DNA from: Anaerolineae bacterium
Lineage (GTDB): Bacteria > Chloroflexota > Anaerolineae > Anaerolineales > UBA4823
DNA: 64,000 nucleotides
Assembly (NCBI GenBank): GCA_003327455.1
Contig: QOQU01000003.1
Location: 124,001-188,000 of the forward strand
Reading direction: 5' to 3'
Positions 61,722 through 64,000 of the stretch are shown here, piece by piece. The notes beneath the pieces are model-generated. The model had not been told where the DNA came from, did not search any database, and saw only the letters and a program-made list of their open reading frames with translations. The stretch's first letter is position 1. The number at the start of each line of letters is the position of its first letter. The position numbers and the translations under genes were made by a program.

Positions 61722-63626
61722 TTAGGGTAAAACCGGCAGAGCATACATTCTTCCGTCCGTTGAACCGATAAAAACAATGTCCTTGTGGATCAAAGGTGTA
61801 CCGGTGATTGCGCCTGCAGTTGGAAATTTCCAGATCAATGAACCACTTTCGCCATCGACACAATACAAATGCTGATCAACAGAACCAAAATATACTTTGC
61901 CTTCATGGAAAACTGCTGAACCGGTAACCTGATGTTCAGTCATAAATCGCCACTGCTCTTTTCCACTACTGATATCGATGCAATAAATATTCCCATCTGT
62001 ACATCCGATATATAAATTATTCCCATTCAAACAGGGAGTCGAGATTGTGGGTTTCCCCAGTCGAAAACGCCAGAGTTGCCAGCCGGTTTTTGCTTCCAGC
62101 GCATAAACCATGCCATCCAGAGAACCGAAATAGACGCATCCGTTGACCACGATTGCCGAGCCGGTAATTGACCTTTTTGCTCTGAACCGCCAACGAATGG
62201 CGCCTCGAAAATCGAGACACAAAAAGTCACCATATTCGTTGCCGAAGAAAATATTGTCTTCATAAATGAAAGGAGTGGTGCGAACAGGTGCCCCACTGTC
62301 AAACTTCCAGACCGCATTACCCGAAATCATATTGATGGCATGAAGGTGAGCATCGTCGGATCCGATGAAGATATGCCCACCAGACGAGGCAGGTGAAGAA
62401 TAGATTGCGCCTCCCGTATAATACGACCAAAAAATTTTACCCGAAAGTTGATTGAGCACATGCACGCGGCGATCGGCTGAACCAAAGATGACATTTCCGT
62501 CTTCAATTATCGGCCGGCTGACGATGGGGCCATCGCTTTGATACCGCCAAATCAACTCTCCTTTCATCCCATGCAGAGCATATAAACACTGATCATACGA
62601 ACCGAAAAATAGCCACCCATCTTTATAAGCCGGCGCGCCTCTGATCTCATCCTGACAGGAAAATGTCCAAAGAGGCTGGATTTTTTGTAAAGCCGCTTTT
62701 GCTGATTGATGAGGAGAATAAGTGGGGGCTCTTTTGCTCAGGATCGCTTCTAAAGCCATTTTCATATCCCTGGCGGATTGGAAGCGATCCATAGGGTCAT
62801 ACTGGAGAGCCTTGTAGATAACCGCTTCCAACTCGGGAGGAACCTGAGGATTGAGTTGTCGGATCGGCCGCTCACCGAAAGAAAAGGGCGCTTCCAGGCG
62901 CGGATCTCTCTTGGTCAAGAAGTGGTGAAGTGTCGCCCCGAGAGAATAAATGTCGGCAAGATGTGAGGCCTGACCGCGATACTGTTCAGGTGGAGAATAA
63001 CCTTCGGTGCCAACCATTGTGCCTTTTTGTTCGCCGCGAAAGGGCTTGGCAATTCCAAAGTCGATCAGCATCACTTTCCCGTATTGGTTGATCATGACAT
63101 TGGAGGGCTTCATATCGCGAAAGATGATCGGCTCTGGCTGATGATTGTGAAGGTAGCTCAGGACATCACAGATCTCGATTGCCCATTGGATGACTTGAGG
63201 GATGGGGATATTTTCTTCGATGAGGGCTTCTAAGGTTTTGCCGTTGATGAGTTCTAATACAAGGTAGGAGCGGTCATGTGCGGTAAAGTAATCGAAAATT
63301 CTGGGAATTGCAGGGTGGTCGAGGGTTGCCAATAAGTTTGCTTCTCGTTCAAAGTTGCGGATAATTGAAGCGCGCACAACCGGGTCACGCGTCTGGATGA
63401 TCATTTCTTTTACGGCTACCTGCTTGACCACATTGGGGAAGTGCAGGTCGCGCGCCTTATATACTGCTCCCATCCCTCCTACCCCTAGAATACCTTCGAT
63501 GAAATAACGGTTGGCAAGCGTTGATCCAATTTTAAGTTGATCGGTGGCAATGGAGAAAGATTTCTCGGTCTGGAAGGATTCTTTTTCGGGTTTGAACGGA
63601 TCTTCGGTCATTTTGGATTTGTGCAA
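61722..63626 (-). CDS. Ser/Thr protein kinase fused to a PQQ-type beta-propeller
   Basis: A 634-aa two-module protein. Residues about 40-300 are a Hanks-type kinase: GVGGMGAVYKA, Lys in VAVKEM, RDMKPSNVM and DFGIAK. Residues about 325-632 are eight PQQ-like repeats of about 40 residues, each with a pattern such as W-x-Y/F, then VYFGS and D-x-x-x-Y-A-L. Eight repeats predict a closed eight-bladed propeller. No transmembrane helix is seen, so both parts are probably cytoplasmic. It heads an operon of PP2C, an 80-aa protein and two response regulators. The ligand or partner of the propeller is unknown. Confidence 0.9.
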   Translation of the reverse strand: MHKSKMTEDPFKPEKESFQTEKSFSIATDQLKIGSTLANRYFIEGILGVGGMGAVYKARDLHFPNVVKQVAVKEMIIQTRDPVVRASIIRNFEREANLLATLDHPAIPRIFDYFTAHDRSYLVLELINGKTLEALIEENIPIPQVIQWAIEICDVLSYLHNHQPEPIIFRDMKPSNVMINQYGKVMLIDFGIAKPFRGEQKGTMVGTEGYSPPEQYRGQASHLADIYSLGATLHHFLTKRDPRLEAPFSFGERPIRQLNPQVPPELEAVIYKALQYDPMDRFQSARDMKMALEAILSKRAPTYSPHQSAKAALQKIQPLWTFSCQDEIRGAPAYKDGWLFFGSYDQCLYALHGMKGELIWRYQSDGPIVSRPIIEDGNVIFGSADRRVHVLNQLSGKIFWSYYTGGAIYSSPASSGGHIFIGSDDAHLHAINMISGNAVWKFDSGAPVRTTPFIYEDNIFFGNEYGDFLCLDFRGAIRWRFRAKRSITGSAIVVNGCVYFGSLDGMVYALEAKTGWQLWRFRLGKPTISTPCLNGNNLYIGCTDGNIYCIDISSGKEQWRFMTEHQVTGSAVFHEGKVYFGSVDQHLYCVDGESGSLIWKFPTAGAITGTPLIHKDIVFIGSTDGRMYALPVLP

Positions 63627-63679
63627 TCTTGAATTGAATGAGTATGTTCCATTTGCTACACTTTTTTTCTCCCCCTAAG

Positions 63680-63685
63680 TATAAT
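63680..63685 (+). promoter_or_regulatory. -10 box (TATAAT) close to the purB start
   Basis: A perfect TATAAT ends 12 nt before the ATG at 63698; the expected 5' leader is only about 6 nt and holds no Shine-Dalgarno sequence. The -35 is not clear. Confidence 0.5.
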
Positions 63686-63697
63686 TCGATTTTAATC

Positions 63698-64000
63698 ATG
63701 GATGAAGATGGACTGAATTACCAATCCCCTTTTTCGTGGCGATATGGCTCGCCGGAAATGCGGGCAATTTGGAGCGAACGACAGAAGCACCTGCTTTGGC
63801 GAAAACTGTGGCTGGCATTGGCGGAGACCCAAGGTGAATTTGGACTGGTGAGTCATGCCCAAATCCAGGATTTGCGGTCTAATCTGGAACGAATTGACCT
63901 GAAGCGAATTGCCCAGCTCGAAAACGAACTTCAACATGACCTGATGGCAGCCATAAAAGCATTTGCGGAGCAATGTCCGCTTGGAGGAAGTATCCTGCAC
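63698..64000 (+). CDS. purB: Adenylosuccinate lyase, N-terminal part (runs off the right edge)
   Basis: The first 101 codons of a frame open to the window end, starting at ATG 63698. The translation YQSPFSWRYGSPEMRAIW and then QHDLMAAIKAFAEQCPLGG match the N-terminal region of bacterial adenylosuccinate lyase, where the HD pair and GSxxxH segment follow. The enzyme acts in purine synthesis (SAICAR and adenylosuccinate steps). An opposite-strand frame over the same bases is not a gene. It is divergent from the kinase-PQQ gene, 71 bases apart. Confidence 0.85.
   Translation, partial: MDEDGLNYQSPFSWRYGSPEMRAIWSERQKHLLWRKLWLALAETQGEFGLVSHAQIQDLRSNLERIDLKRIAQLENELQHDLMAAIKAFAEQCPLGGSILH

Noticed and set aside
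63692-64000. A 102-codon minus-strand frame at the right edge
   Set aside because: The plus strand over the same bases encodes the conserved N-terminus of adenylosuccinate lyase; the minus frame is its shadow.
1-64000. Mobile elements, prophage, CRISPR arrays or a defence island
   Set aside because: No transposase, integrase, phage structural gene or regularly spaced repeat was seen on reading either strand. The lone tRNA has no flanking integrase or direct repeat of its 3' end that I can find.

Overview
The window is a gene-dense, moderate-GC bacterial chromosome segment with no mobile element, phage gene, rRNA or CRISPR array that I could find. The gene content suggests a Chloroflexota bacterium, most likely of the Anaerolineae. 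The hints are Hanks-type kinases (one with a PQQ-type propeller), a FabL-type enoyl reductase, a coaD plus coiled-coil gene order also known from Actinobacteria, lineage-looking proteins of unknown function, and many promoters sitting directly on start codons. This assignment is inference from gene content; no marker gene settles it.

Layout. 1-1.5 kb: end of a branched-chain amino-acid ABC operon (livG, livF). 1.6-5.0 kb: an orphan DNA methyltransferase converging on a guaB-alr operon. 5.2-14.3 kb: the main feature, a single operon for the whole shikimate pathway and tyrosine branch: aroH, DAHP synthase, tyrA, aroA, aroE, an aminotransferase, aroC, an aroK-aroB fusion and aroQ. A strong promoter, a 25-codon leader ORF with nine aromatic codons in an 11-codon run, and a perfect intrinsic terminator with a complementary anti-terminator segment precede it. 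This is a textbook layout for ribosome-mediated attenuation. 14.4-18.7 kb: an NmrA-type protein, a GNAT and N-succinylamino-acid racemase pair, a cyclase-family hydrolase, a PEBP lipoprotein, and fabL on the other strand. 19.5-26.3 kb (minus strand): a sugar-uptake operon with two SIS-domain proteins, a GntR regulator, a ROK kinase and an ABC importer.

26.4-33.1 kb (minus): ftsH, fabF-fabH, and efp with a Cys-rich protein and a HAD-DinB fusion. 33.2-45.5 kb (mostly plus): a receiver protein, DUF192, a LysM/M23 peptidase, an unknown gene pair, tRNA-Arg(TCT), tpx, hsp20, lon, a second receiver protein, a PHP-AlbA_2 fusion, a GNAT, a MoaB/Mog protein and lepB. 45.6-50.6 kb: acyl-CoA dehydrogenase, a C39-like protein, an SDR, a CDF transporter, a SepIVA/DivIVA-like protein and coaD. 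50.6-57.3 kb: recG, two DegV (FakB-like) proteins, fakA, an Asp23 protein and rpmB. 57.3-63.6 kb: a Ser/Thr kinase, an SH3b protein, then an operon of kinase-PQQ propeller, PP2C phosphatase, a small protein and two DNA-binding response regulators. The right edge cuts purB.

A recurring pattern is a TATAAT-like box 6-12 nt before the start codon with no Shine-Dalgarno sequence (methyltransferase, aro leader, fabL, the DUF2007 gene, the C39-like gene, purB). Leaderless or nearly leaderless transcription appears common here, alongside ordinary SD-led genes.
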